Below, one piece after another: positions 10,588 to 20,007 of a stretch of DNA of 64,000 nt (its first letter is position 1; each line of letters opens with the position of its first letter). The stretch comes from Arenibacter echinorum (lineage in GTDB: Bacteria; Bacteroidota; Bacteroidia; Flavobacteriales; Flavobacteriaceae). Location: NCBI RefSeq assembly GCF_003259375.1, contig NZ_QLLN01000005.1, forward strand, positions 186,001 through 250,000, read 5' to 3'. The position numbers and the translations under genes were made by a program. The notes beneath the pieces are model-generated. The model was not told where the DNA came from. It saw nothing but the letters and a program-made list of their open reading frames with translations, and did no database searches.

Positions 10588-13500
10588 ATGAAAACAAAGT
10601 TAAGTGGAATCCTAACGCTGTTTCTAGCGTTGATTGTGCAATTATCCTTTGCACAAGAAAAAACGGTTTCAGGTACGGTTACGGACCAAGACGGTCTGCC
10701 TCTACCTGGAGTGAATATCCTGGTAGAAGGTACGACGACAGGAACCCAATCCGATTTTGATGGACTTTATTCCATCAATGCTAGCGTGGGCGAGGTTTTG
10801 GTATTCTCATATATAGGCCAGAAAAATGTTAGAATGACCATAGGCGCCAGCAATACCATAGACGTGCAAATGGAGGAAGATGCACAGGCATTGGAAGAAG
10901 TGGTTGTTACGGCATTCGGGATTAAAAGAAAGCCAAAATCCTTAGGGTATTCGGTTGCATCCGTAAAATCGGAAGATATAACAGAGAATTCCGAACCAGA
11001 TCTTATACGTTCCCTTAACGGTAAAGTACCTGGAGTTGATGTTAACGTTTCAACAGGGGTTGCCGGAGCTGCTAACAAAATCAATATTCGTGGAACAACT
11101 TCATTTCAAGGAGGAAACCAACCATTATTTGTTGTAGATGGTACTCCTTATAGTAATGATGAACTGGAAACCTCCGATCAGGTTACCGATAGTGGTGGTA
11201 GCTATGAATCTGGGATATCCTCTTTGGACCCAAATGACATTGCCAATGTTGAAGTGCTAAAAGGCGCTGTGGCTGCGGCACTATACGGTTCCAGAGCCGT
11301 TAACGGGGTTATTGTTATCACAACAAAATCGGGTCAGTCGGGCGGATTTTCAAATAAGAAATTTGAAGTCTCCCTGAATAGCGGGCTTTATTTTGAAAAA
11401 ATAGCCAACCTTCCAGAATACCAAAATACATACGGTAACGGTACTAACTTCAATTACAATAATGCCAACGGTTCTTGGGGTGCTAGATTTGACTCCCTAG
11501 AAACTATTCCCACCTGGGGACCGCTTTTAGCTGCTTTCCCAGATTTATTTGGACCAACTGTTCCCTATGTAGCACAACCGAACAATGTGAAGGATTTGTT
11601 CAGGACCGGTATTGTCCGTGATAATTCAATTAACGTAAGCACGGCAAACGAAAATTCCAATTTTAGCCTGACACTTTCTAATCTTGATCAAGAAGGATAT
11701 ATCCCTTATAACACATACAAAAGGACCAATATTTCCACAGGGGGTAATTTTAAATTGGAAAATGGTTTAAGGGTCGGAGCCAATTTAAGTTATTCCGATA
11801 GTGAACAAGTAGGTGCTTTCTTTGGGGAAAATCAATTTGCCGGAGCAGCTTCCTCCTTTGCAAGAACAATGGTGCTTGGAAGGACATGGGATTTCAACTT
11901 ACCCTATGAGCACCCAGTGACCGGTGCACCTGTAGTTCCAAATGGCGGTTATGACCACCCTTTATGGTCATGGAAACACAACCAGATCATAAGTAGTGTT
12001 AATAGAACTGTTGCCAATGTGAATTTTTCTTATGATTTTAACGACCACATTAATGCGAGATATCAATTAGGTATAAACAAGTATGACTTGGGTAGGGTTG
12101 AAATCACTGACAAAGGTTCTAGGGCAGCTGCTGGTATAGGCCAAGTAAGAACCCAAGATTACGACAGTGAAGAAATTGAATCTACATTCCTATTAACCTT
12201 TAATTATGATTTGGCCCAAGATCTGAACCTAAACTTATTGGTGGGGAACAATGTTAACCAAAAATCCACACACGACGTTGGATATACCGGTACAGGCCTT
12301 ATCGCTGATGATATATTTACCATTAAAAATACTGCCAACGTAACGGCAGACTTTAATGATACTACGAGAAAAAGAATAGTGGGTGTTTTTGGTGATATGG
12401 GGCTAAGCTATAAGGATTATTTATTCTTAAATGCCACTGCCAGAAATGACTGGTCTTCAACCTTACCGAAAAATGGCAACAGTTTCTTATATCCATCCGT
12501 TTCCTCATCATTTATTTTTACCGATGCCTTTGACATTGGTGGCGATATACTTAACTACGGTAAAATTAGAGGGGGATGGGCCAACGTTGGCCGTGATGCC
12601 GATGCATACCAAATCAACAAAGTATTTGGCCTAGGCGACGTATATGCCGGACAACCTGTTGTATTTGTACCAACCACCTTGGGGAATCCCGACTTGGTTC
12701 CTGAAAACACAGAGGAATTCGAAATTGGTGCTGATCTAGAGTTTTTCAATAGACGTGTTATGATTGATTTCACTTGGTACCAGAAGACGACGACCGACTT
12801 GATTTCTGAAGTAAATGTTCCGACATCTACAGGTTACACCTCATTCTTGACCAATATAGGTGAAATGGAAAACAAGGGAGTTGAAGTTGGATTGACACTG
12901 ATACCCGTAAGAACCGAAAACTTTAGCTGGACGTCCTTTACTTCATTTACCAAAAACAAAAATGAAGTTAAAGATTTGATTGATGGATTGGAAAGATTTC
13001 CCATTGATGTTAACCAGATTGCCTATGTTCAAAAAGGACAGCCATATGGTGTTTTTTATGGCACGGCTTTCGCCAGGGATGAAGAGGGCAACTATCTTAT
13101 TGAAGAAGGGAGCGGTGGTATTCTACAAGCTACATCAGATGCGGTTGTAGGAGACCCGACACCCGATTTTAAAATTGGGTTCACCAACACTTTTAAATAT
13201 AAAACTCTAAGCCTGAGAGCTCAGGTTGATTGGAAAGAAGGAGGGGATTTTTCCTCATCAGGTTTGGCTGCATTATTGGGTAGAGGGGTAACCAAGGATA
13301 CCGAAGATCGGGAACGCACCTTTATAATACCTGGTTTTTATGGAAACCCAACTACGGGAGAACCTATTTTGGACGGTTCAGGAAACAAAATTCCGAACAC
13401 CACACAAATTACAATGAACAACCTATATTTCTCGCCTACCACCAGTGGTAATACTTTTGGTATTAACACAGTAGATGAGGGCACCATTTATGATGGTACC

Positions 13501-13749
13501 GTGTTTAGGTTAAGAGAAGTTGCCTTGGCATACGATCTACCAAAAAGGTTTCTTGAGAAAACATTTATTGGTTCTTTATCCATCGCCCTAATTGGTAATA
13601 ATCTTTGGTATTTTGCACCAAACGTACCTAAGTATACCAATTACGACCCAGACGTAACTGCCTATGGAGCATCCAACCTACAAGGCATTGAAACTCAATC
13701 TGCGCCAAGTTCCAAAAGATATGGTTTTAAGATTAATGTAACATTTTAA
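10588..13749 (+). CDS. SusC/RagA-family TonB-linked outer membrane protein
   Basis: This 1053-aa outer-membrane transporter has a Sec signal peptide (residues 1-22, ending SFAQ) and a carboxypeptidase-regulatory-like beta-sandwich (about 25-105, with GTVTDQDGLPLPGVNI). A TonB-box-like LEEVVVTAFG sits near 105. The plug domain has GKVPGVDVNVSTG, INIRGTTS and FVVDGTPY, and a large beta barrel ends in an aromatic residue (KINVTF). SusC proteins import oligosaccharides or peptides with a SusD lid using TonB energy. The ligand cannot be told from sequence: no glycoside hydrolase or peptidase gene lies in this operon. It is transcribed with the SusD gene 11 nt downstream. Confidence 0.93.
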   Translation: MKTKLSGILTLFLALIVQLSFAQEKTVSGTVTDQDGLPLPGVNILVEGTTTGTQSDFDGLYSINASVGEVLVFSYIGQKNVRMTIGASNTIDVQMEEDAQALEEVVVTAFGIKRKPKSLGYSVASVKSEDITENSEPDLIRSLNGKVPGVDVNVSTGVAGAANKINIRGTTSFQGGNQPLFVVDGTPYSNDELETSDQVTDSGGSYESGISSLDPNDIANVEVLKGAVAAALYGSRAVNGVIVITTKSGQSGGFSNKKFEVSLNSGLYFEKIANLPEYQNTYGNGTNFNYNNANGSWGARFDSLETIPTWGPLLAAFPDLFGPTVPYVAQPNNVKDLFRTGIVRDNSINVSTANENSNFSLTLSNLDQEGYIPYNTYKRTNISTGGNFKLENGLRVGANLSYSDSEQVGAFFGENQFAGAASSFARTMVLGRTWDFNLPYEHPVTGAPVVPNGGYDHPLWSWKHNQIISSVNRTVANVNFSYDFNDHINARYQLGINKYDLGRVEITDKGSRAAAGIGQVRTQDYDSEEIESTFLLTFNYDLAQDLNLNLLVGNNVNQKSTHDVGYTGTGLIADDIFTIKNTANVTADFNDTTRKRIVGVFGDMGLSYKDYLFLNATARNDWSSTLPKNGNSFLYPSVSSSFIFTDAFDIGGDILNYGKIRGGWANVGRDADAYQINKVFGLGDVYAGQPVVFVPTTLGNPDLVPENTEEFEIGADLEFFNRRVMIDFTWYQKTTTDLISEVNVPTSTGYTSFLTNIGEMENKGVEVGLTLIPVRTENFSWTSFTSFTKNKNEVKDLIDGLERFPIDVNQIAYVQKGQPYGVFYGTAFARDEEGNYLIEEGSGGILQATSDAVVGDPTPDFKIGFTNTFKYKTLSLRAQVDWKEGGDFSSSGLAALLGRGVTKDTEDRERTFIIPGFYGNPTTGEPILDGSGNKIPNTTQITMNNLYFSPTTSGNTFGINTVDEGTIYDGTVFRLREVALAYDLPKRFLEKTFIGSLSIALIGNNLWYFAPNVPKYTNYDPDVTAYGASNLQGIETQSAPSSKRYGFKINVTF

Positions 13750-13760
13750 TAAAAAGAACT

Positions 13761-15461
13761 ATGAAAAATATATTCAAAATAAATCTGAAAGGCCGTACCA
13801 TGTTCGCCGCAGCATTGGTATCCTTACTTTTCTATAATTGTAGTGACTATTTGGATGTGAATACAGATCCCAATAACCCTACGGTAGCACCCTTGGATCA
13901 GTTATTGACCAATATTGAAACTAATTTTAACGATATCACTGAATTTGAACTTTTTTCGGCAGAAATACTTTCTGCCTATGTACACCAATTTACGTACCGT
14001 GAAGAACAAGATCAATACGGAACAAGGCAAGATAATTCCAATATACAGAATACATGGGACAATGCCTATTCCGTATTTGGCGAAACAGACATCATCATTA
14101 ACCAAGGGACCGAGGAAAATGAAATGATCATGGTAGGTATGGCGAAAATTATCAAAGCATATACCGCAACCATTATTGTAAACATATGGGGTGATGCTCC
14201 ATTTACTGAGGCGGCTCAATTAGCCGATGGTTTAGTGAGCCCTGTATTCGATAAACAAGAAGATATCTACCAAAATGCCCTAACATTGATCGACGAAGGC
14301 ATTGCGAACATCAATAGTGGCCAAGGTATAAATCCTGGTACCCAAGATCTATTTTATGGTGGTAGCATAACTCAATGGACTAGGTTTGCCAATACCCTTA
14401 AACTAAAGCTCTATAATGAAATTAGATTGTCAAGCATGTTTGATGCCGGTAAGCTGAGCGCCTTGGTCGCAGCAGATAATTTCATGTCCGGAATTGCAGA
14501 TGATTTTGAATATCCATATTCAACAACACAATCCCCTTCTGACGAAAGAAATCCCCTATACACTGATTCTTATTTGGCTGGACAGGCTACGCATTATGCC
14601 AGTCCTTGGTTCTATGAGATCTTAAAAGGGTGGAACCCAAACATTCACAATGGAGTGGCTGATCCAAGATTGCCCTACTATTTCTTTAATCAATTAACCC
14701 CTGGACAATTGCCTCCAGATGTTGGGGATCCAACAACAGGTGATCCAAAAGCCGATTATTGGGATAAAAATACAGGATTCCATACCATTAGATTTGGTAG
14801 CGTAAGTGCCAATAGGGATTTTGCTTCCAGAAATTCTTCGACCTATCCAGGAATATATCCTGCAGGGGGTAAATACGATGATGGTCAAGGTGGAGCCGCC
14901 GATACCAATGCAGGGACAGGTGCTGCTCCCCACAGAATGCTAACATATCATGAATTTTTATTTATTCAGGCCGAATTAATTCAGGCAAGCTTGATCGCTG
15001 GGGATGCGAAGGCAAAATTGGAAGAAGCCATGACCGCTGCTTTTGCAAAAGTAGATCAGGTAGTCAGCAATTCAGAAACAAGTCAATCTGTCCCAAAACT
15101 TATCGGCTCTACTGGAGTATCTAATTTTATCGATGGCATTTTGGTCGAATTTGATGCGGCTTCCGATGCAAAGAAAATGGAAATTATCATGACCCAAAAA
15201 TGGGTGTCCACCTTTGGTGACCCCTACGATCAGTACAATGATTACAGAAGAACAGGCTACCCTATTTTGGCTAACCCCAATGGACCCTCTCCTGAATACC
15301 AATTGGACAATGGAGATGCTTGGCCATTAAATGACAGTGAAACAACATTGACAAGACCGTACCAGGTTTCCCTATTCTGGCCACAAGCCGAATTGAACGT
15401 TAATGAGAATGCACCTGCCCAGAAGGATGCTACGACCTATAAAATATTTTGGGATAATTAA
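13761..15461 (+). CDS. SusD/RagB-family nutrient-binding lipoprotein (SusD-like_2 type)
   Basis: This 566-aa lipoprotein has a signal sequence ending in a lipobox with the acylated Cys at about residue 27 (LLFYNCSDY). Next comes the LDVNTDPNNPT segment typical of the SusD-like_2 branch, then a helical TPR-like body (for example ANTLKLKLYNEIRLS and YHEFLFIQAELIQ). It should form the surface lid of the SusC barrel encoded just upstream. The substrate is unknown. Confidence 0.9.
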   Translation: MKNIFKINLKGRTMFAAALVSLLFYNCSDYLDVNTDPNNPTVAPLDQLLTNIETNFNDITEFELFSAEILSAYVHQFTYREEQDQYGTRQDNSNIQNTWDNAYSVFGETDIIINQGTEENEMIMVGMAKIIKAYTATIIVNIWGDAPFTEAAQLADGLVSPVFDKQEDIYQNALTLIDEGIANINSGQGINPGTQDLFYGGSITQWTRFANTLKLKLYNEIRLSSMFDAGKLSALVAADNFMSGIADDFEYPYSTTQSPSDERNPLYTDSYLAGQATHYASPWFYEILKGWNPNIHNGVADPRLPYYFFNQLTPGQLPPDVGDPTTGDPKADYWDKNTGFHTIRFGSVSANRDFASRNSSTYPGIYPAGGKYDDGQGGAADTNAGTGAAPHRMLTYHEFLFIQAELIQASLIAGDAKAKLEEAMTAAFAKVDQVVSNSETSQSVPKLIGSTGVSNFIDGILVEFDAASDAKKMEIIMTQKWVSTFGDPYDQYNDYRRTGYPILANPNGPSPEYQLDNGDAWPLNDSETTLTRPYQVSLFWPQAELNVNENAPAQKDATTYKIFWDN

Positions 15462-15478
15462 TAGATAAAATTCATAAC

Positions 15479-16399
15479 ATGAAAAACATATATATATTAA
15501 GCCTTTTTTTAGCCCTATTTGTGCTAAATACGTCTTGTGATGATGACGGAGGCACTTCGGCAATCACTACGACCAATGGTGCCCTACCCGATTTTAAAAT
15601 GGTAGCTGGAAGCCCTGATTTTATTGATCTTACAGGAATAACTAATCTAAACCTACAGTTCACAGTTGGTGTAGGTGTAGGAGAACCTACATCCTTTGAC
15701 CTAAAGGCGTACTACCTTACTGTAGATGGTGATTTGTACGGACCAATTACCTTGGATGCCGGGGTTACCGAATACCCTAAGGAGTATTCAATTACTGGGA
15801 CCCAAATAATAGGTGCCTTTTCAGAACTAAATAGTGCTGCTGACATACAAGTAGGAGATGTCCTTAAATTTTTTACATCCTATACCTTTAAAGATGGCTC
15901 CAAACTTGAAGTTCTTAATAGTAAAGGAGAACCAAATTATTATGCTGCAGATTTCAACGCTTACACGAATTTCACAGTCAAATTGGATTATGTTGTATCC
16001 TGTAAATCAAATTTGGGAGGAACCCATACATACGTTACGACCAATCTGCAAGCAGCCAACAGTCCTACAGCCTGTCCTACCGGAGAGGTCACTGGAACTG
16101 TTACATGGACCGACCAGGGTGGAGGTACTTACCTCACTTCCGACCTAGGTTTTGGCCAATACGAATCATCATGCTGGAACGATGGCCCAGCCACAAGTGG
16201 TGGAGCCACTTTTAGCGAGGTTTGTGGTGAAATCATTTCCGGAGGCCTCGACCAATATGGTCTAGAATACATCTGGGTAATTACGGATGTAACCGGTCCT
16301 GAGTTAACCATGACATGGACTAATGACTATGGAGATTCTGGCACAGTTGTAATTACTAGGGAAGGCGGATTGGATTGGCCGCAATTATTTACCAGGTAA
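15479..16399 (+). CDS. Predicted surface-exposed lipoprotein of the SusC/D locus, unknown family
   Basis: This 306-aa protein has a lipoprotein signal peptide with Cys20 followed by DDDGG. An acidic stretch right after the acylated Cys is the known type of lipoprotein export signal that sends Bacteroidota lipoproteins to the cell surface. The rest looks beta-rich. It has a variable N-terminal half and a C-terminal part of about 120 residues with four Cys (CKSNLGG, ACPTG, SSCWNDG, EVCGE) that could form two disulfides. As third gene of the operon, 17 nt after susD, it is placed like SusE/SusF-type accessory binding proteins. I do not recognise the family. Confidence 0.7.
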   Translation: MKNIYILSLFLALFVLNTSCDDDGGTSAITTTNGALPDFKMVAGSPDFIDLTGITNLNLQFTVGVGVGEPTSFDLKAYYLTVDGDLYGPITLDAGVTEYPKEYSITGTQIIGAFSELNSAADIQVGDVLKFFTSYTFKDGSKLEVLNSKGEPNYYAADFNAYTNFTVKLDYVVSCKSNLGGTHTYVTTNLQAANSPTACPTGEVTGTVTWTDQGGGTYLTSDLGFGQYESSCWNDGPATSGGATFSEVCGEIISGGLDQYGLEYIWVITDVTGPELTMTWTNDYGDSGTVVITREGGLDWPQLFTR

Positions 16400-16413
16400 C
16401 TCAGTATAAAATT

Positions 16414-16443
16414 AAAAAGCGGCCTTAGTGGCCGCTTTTTTTT
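16414..16443 (+). terminator. Rho-independent terminator of the susC/D operon
   Basis: A GCGGCC-TTAGT-GGCCGC stem-loop is extended by A-T pairs to an 11-bp stem (16414-16424 and 16430-16440) and followed by eight T residues in all. It lies 15 nt after the third gene. The A-run on the left side makes it potentially bidirectional. Confidence 0.92.
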
Positions 16444-16515
16444 ATTTCATTCCTATTGTCTAAATAATTGATCTGTAAAAAATTAATATTTTTATTAAAA
16501 ACGAAATTTTCACTA

Positions 16516-17979
16516 ATGTCAAAGTTTATTGGCTCCATACTAATTTCTGTGTTTTTCTTGTTTATAATGGGATGTTCTAATGAAGGACCAACTAACACCA
16601 ATACTCCAGAACCAGATCCTATCACAGCTATAGACACTATTAAAATTCCAAACAATAACACTCTAGGAACTATTAAATACAGCTCTGAAGTTTACGCTGG
16701 ATACACCTTATTCACTATCCACAAGGACACCTATTTAATAAACAACTGCGGGCAAGTTATTAATCATTGGATCAGCGATTATGATAGAGGTGGTGCTTAT
16801 TATTTACTAGAGGACGGTTCCTTGCTTAGAGCAGGGAAATACGACAATCCAAATATCACCTATGGCGGGTTGGGCGGAATAATAGAAAAATTTGATTGGA
16901 ATGGAGACAAAACGTGGCAATATATCTACTCTACCTCCCTATATAGCCAACACCACGGACTTTACCCCATGGAAAATGGCAATATCTTATTATTGGCCGC
17001 GACAAGGAAAACATATGAAGAGGCTATTGCAGCAGGCCGGGACCCACAATATATAACCGAAGGTGAATTATATAATGAACAGGTCATAGAAATAGAACCT
17101 CAAGGTAATAACGGCGGCAATATTGTTTGGGAATGGAATGCTTGGGATCATTTAATACAAGACCTTGATAGCACCAAAGAAAACTTTGGCAGTATTTCAT
17201 TAAATCCTCAATTGATCAATATTAATTTTTTAGGGATTTCGACGGGAGAAAAAGATTGGCTTCATTTTAACTCCTTACAATTTAACGAGTCTTTGGATCA
17301 AATTATATTAAGTTCACAAAAATTGAATGAAATATATATAATTGACCATTCTACCTCAAAGGAAGAAGCCGCTACAAACAATGGAGGAAGGATGGGCAAA
17401 GGAGGAGATATTTTATATAGATGGGGGAATCCCATAGCCTACAATCAAGGTTCGGAAATGAACCAATTATTGTTTGGACAGCACAATGCACAATGGATTG
17501 ACAAAGGCCTTAAAGATCAAGATAAAATTATTTTATTCAACAACGGTACCGGTAGAAACCCCAATCATTCGTCTATTGATATCATTATACCACCCGTTGA
17601 TTCTTTTGGAAATTACATCTATGATGAAGAATCCTCTTTTGGACCAATACAGCCTGAATGGTCCTATAAAGCACCCAATAAAGGGGATTTTTTTTCCAAA
17701 ATATTATCTAGTGTACAAAGGTTACCAAACGGCAACACTTTGATTTGTGAGGGAACCAAAGGTAAAATTTTTGAGATTAATTCCAACAATGAAATTGTAT
17801 GGGAATACATTAACCCGGAAACAAATTCGGGCCAGATATTACATCAAGGCGAAGAACCCATCAGCAATATATTTATGGCTCTTAAATACAGTGAGAATTT
17901 CCCTGGATTTTCAAATAAAAATATTGCACCGGGCGATCCTATTGAGCTTAATTTTAATATTGGGAACTGTAGTCAATAG
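16516..17979 (+). CDS. Arylsulfotransferase-like (ASST) lipoprotein
   Basis: This 487-aa protein has a lipobox (FIMGC, Cys20) followed by a Thr/Pro/Asn linker, then a repeated-blade beta-propeller-like domain. Its motifs resemble the arylsulfotransferase (ASST) family: HHGLYPMENGNILLL, WLHFNSLQFNESLDQIILSS and FGQHNAQWI. Family members transfer sulfate between phenolic compounds in the periplasm, but many Bacteroidota homologues are uncharacterised, so activity is inferred. The start chosen is the ATG at 16516, because the longer frame begins with TTG and spoils the signal peptide. It stands alone between two terminators. Confidence 0.75.
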   Translation: MSKFIGSILISVFFLFIMGCSNEGPTNTNTPEPDPITAIDTIKIPNNNTLGTIKYSSEVYAGYTLFTIHKDTYLINNCGQVINHWISDYDRGGAYYLLEDGSLLRAGKYDNPNITYGGLGGIIEKFDWNGDKTWQYIYSTSLYSQHHGLYPMENGNILLLAATRKTYEEAIAAGRDPQYITEGELYNEQVIEIEPQGNNGGNIVWEWNAWDHLIQDLDSTKENFGSISLNPQLININFLGISTGEKDWLHFNSLQFNESLDQIILSSQKLNEIYIIDHSTSKEEAATNNGGRMGKGGDILYRWGNPIAYNQGSEMNQLLFGQHNAQWIDKGLKDQDKIILFNNGTGRNPNHSSIDIIIPPVDSFGNYIYDEESSFGPIQPEWSYKAPNKGDFFSKILSSVQRLPNGNTLICEGTKGKIFEINSNNEIVWEYINPETNSGQILHQGEEPISNIFMALKYSENFPGFSNKNIAPGDPIELNFNIGNCSQ

Positions 17980-17998
17980 ATTTTCTAATTACAAAAAC

Positions 17999-18027
17999 AA
18001 AAAGACATTGTAGGATGTCCTTTTTTT
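17999..18027 (+). terminator. Rho-independent terminator after the ASST-like gene
   Basis: AAAAAGACAT (17999-18008) pairs with ATGTC (18015-18019), followed after one C by seven T residues. It lies 20 nt after the stop codon. The TTG at 18008-18010 inside its loop doubles as the predicted -33 element of rlmB. Confidence 0.75.
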
Positions 18028-18036
18028 CTACCTTTA
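18008..18036 (+). promoter_or_regulatory. Leaderless-type promoter of rlmB
   Basis: TTG (18008-18010), 18 nt, then TACCTTTA (18029-18036), one base from TAnnTTTG. Only four bases (CCCC) separate it from the ATG at 18041, so transcription should begin at or next to the start codon. The geometry is the same as at rarA (20003) and the Rrf2 gene (50252). Confidence 0.6.
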
Positions 18037-18040
18037 CCCC

Positions 18041-18781
18041 ATGAAGAACACCGAACAAATTTATGGCATCAGAGCCGTAATAGAAGCCATAAAATCCAAT
18101 GAACCAATAGACAAGGTTTTTATACAGAAAGGATTAAAGGGAGATCTGTCCAAGGATATGGAAACACTGATCCGCAAAAACGGTATTACCGCTTCCTATG
18201 TGCCCATTGAAAAATTAAACAGACTTACAAAGAGTAACCATCAGGGCGTTGTTGCCAATATATCCCCCATCACTTTTTTAACCGTGGAAGAATTGGTTGA
18301 AAAGACTTTGGAGACAAAGACAACTCCCCTTTTCCTATTATTGGACCAACTTTCAGATGTGCGCAACTTTGGAGCCATCATCAGAACGGCAGAATGTACA
18401 GGAGTAGACGGAATCATAATTCAGAAAAAAGGGGCTGCCCCGGTGACTGCAGATACCATTAAAACCTCTGCAGGAGCGGCTTTTCGCGTACCTATTGCCA
18501 AGATAGACCACATAAAGGATGCCGTATTCTATTTACAGGCTTCCGGAATAAAGGTTATTGCCGCAACCGAAAAAACAGATAACACCATATATGAGGTTTC
18601 CTTTAAGGAACCTTGTGCCATTATTATGGGCTCCGAGGATGTAGGCATCTCCCCATCCATTCTAAAGGCCGCGGACCATATGGCAAAGCTACCTTTATTG
18701 GGAGAGATAGGTTCCCTTAATGTCTCGGTAGCTTGTGGAGTTTTCCTTTACGAAGCGGTAAGGCAGCGACAGGAATTGTAG
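18041..18781 (+). CDS. rlmB: 23S rRNA 2'-O-ribose methyltransferase, TrmH/SpoU family
   Basis: This 246-aa SPOUT methyltransferase has an N-terminal substrate-binding domain (about 1-75, starting YGIRAVIEAI). It also carries the three SpoU motifs: DVRNFGAIIRTAECTGVDG, IMGSEDVGIS and LPLLGEIGSLNVSVACGVFLYE, which form the knotted SAM site. RlmB modifies G2251 of 23S rRNA in E. coli; TrmH paralogues are hard to separate by sequence, so the rRNA target is inferred from the N-terminal domain. Its promoter ends 4 nt before ATG. Confidence 0.88.
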   Translation: MKNTEQIYGIRAVIEAIKSNEPIDKVFIQKGLKGDLSKDMETLIRKNGITASYVPIEKLNRLTKSNHQGVVANISPITFLTVEELVEKTLETKTTPLFLLLDQLSDVRNFGAIIRTAECTGVDGIIIQKKGAAPVTADTIKTSAGAAFRVPIAKIDHIKDAVFYLQASGIKVIAATEKTDNTIYEVSFKEPCAIIMGSEDVGISPSILKAADHMAKLPLLGEIGSLNVSVACGVFLYEAVRQRQEL

Positions 18782-18888
18782 AATTAACCAATAAGCACGT
18801 CAAAAGCCTCAGAAGTTATTCCAAATTCAAAAAGATCTGAACTGTAAAATGTTCAATTTCTTTCTTGGTGGGAAATTCACTAATTTGT

Positions 18889-19629
18889 CTAATAATCTTC
18901 TTTCTCTTCTCCTGAATCTTTTTTGAAATGATATTTAATTACAATATCTTCCTCTTGGACAGGAGGCCTGCTCTCAATAAAATTCCCGTGTTCATCAAAA
19001 TGTTTTAGAAATTCATCCTCTTCCTCATTATAATCCTCCTTCTCCCAATCATATTTTTTCAATTTTGGAAGCGGGACCTTCATGGCAAAGGCTAAAAATA
19101 TACCCGTGAGAAATCCACCCAAATGACCTTCCCAAGAAATACCATCCTCAACAGGAAAAATATACCACAACAAACTACCATAGATAAAAACCACCATCAA
19201 GGATAGGGCTACCAAGCGGTAATGCTTGGATAGAATTCCTTTAAAAAAAATAAAACTCACCAATACATAAATCAATCCACTGACTCCAATATGATAGGAT
19301 GGCCTTCCTATGAGCCAGGTTATAGCACCCGATAACAGAATTCCCCACAACAATACTTCAAGGGCTATATTCCTATAGAAATAAGAAAGGGATGCCGTAA
19401 GTATGGCAATTGGAATGGTATTATTATAAAGATGTTCTACGGACGAATGTATAAACGGACTAAAGACAATACCTCTAAGTCCCTTTAAGGTCCTTGGATA
19501 AATACCATAATCATTAAAATTGACCTGAAACCGAATTTCAAACCAATACACGGTCCAGATAGAAAGTACCGCCAACAATGGAAATACCATTACCCAGTTT
19601 GAAAATTTGAAATAATTGCTCTCTGTCAT
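18889..19629 (-). CDS. Rhomboid-family intramembrane serine protease
   Basis: This 246-aa membrane protein has about six transmembrane helices. The catalytic serine is in GVSG (Ser117), the partner histidine in WEGHLGG (His169), and the oxyanion pair is HxxxN (His66, Asn70). Rhomboids cleave other membrane proteins within the bilayer. The last 60 residues form an acidic cytoplasmic tail (YNEEEDEFLKHFDEHGNF). It is a single gene, convergent with rlmB. A TATTTTTC element (19641-19634) ending 4 nt before ATG is a possible leaderless promoter. Confidence 0.9.
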   Translation of the reverse strand: MTESNYFKFSNWVMVFPLLAVLSIWTVYWFEIRFQVNFNDYGIYPRTLKGLRGIVFSPFIHSSVEHLYNNTIPIAILTASLSYFYRNIALEVLLWGILLSGAITWLIGRPSYHIGVSGLIYVLVSFIFFKGILSKHYRLVALSLMVVFIYGSLLWYIFPVEDGISWEGHLGGFLTGIFLAFAMKVPLPKLKKYDWEKEDYNEEEDEFLKHFDEHGNFIESRPPVQEEDIVIKYHFKKDSGEEKEDY

Positions 19630-20007
19630 AACTGAAAAATAAAACTTAATTTAATAGTCCTTCTAATGCTCCTTAAAACATAAAGTTACTTTTAGCTCCC
19701 CTCTTGAGAGGGGAACTTATTCGATGCCACATTTCAACATTTTTAAAACCAATGGACAATGGTACTTAGTTGGAACTTTGTGAAAACACAAAATAACCAA
19801 TACCAAGACTTTATAAAAATAGGACCCACTTGTCCGTCACAAAATACATAAAGCTACATTCAGCTCCCCTCTCAAGAGGGGAACTTATTTGATGCTATAT
19901 TTCAACCTTATTAAAATCAATAGAAATATAAAACTTAATTCAATAGTCTGGCCAAGAATCCATTTTCGGATAAATTGTCATCCCCATAAATGTCTTATTT
20001 TTGTCCT
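19630..20007. repeat. Intergenic repeat pair with GC-rich palindromes
   Basis: Two similar units of about 70 bp lie at 19679-19750 and 19847-19920. Each holds an 18-bp hairpin, TCCCCTC-TTGA-GAGGGGA at 19697-19714 and TCCCCTC-TCAA-GAGGGGA at 19865-19882. The arms are identical and the loops differ (TTGA against TCAA). A second shared segment, AAAACTTAATTYAATAGTC, lies at 19640-19658 and 19930-19948. There is no coding sequence. The pattern fits a dispersed palindromic repeat. Confidence 0.65.
19975..20003 (+). promoter_or_regulatory. Leaderless-type promoter of rarA
   Basis: TTG (19975-19977), 18 nt, then a perfect TATTTTTG (19996-20003), followed by TCCT and the ATG at 20008. The -7 element lies inside the longer possible reading frame starting at 19990, so that upstream ATG cannot be on this transcript. 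Confidence 0.75.

Noticed and set aside
16468-16515. Upstream TTG start for the arylsulfotransferase-like gene
   Set aside because: It would place extra charged residues before the signal peptide; the ATG at 16516 gives a normal lipoprotein leader with Cys20.
18782-18888. Shared terminator between convergent rlmB and the rhomboid gene
   Set aside because: No stem-loop followed by a T-tract could be found in this 107-bp gap on either strand.
19990-20007. Earlier ATG of rarA
   Set aside because: The -7 promoter element (19996-20003) lies within this extension, so it would not be transcribed, and [11 protein letters not shown] at 20008 is the conserved N-terminus.
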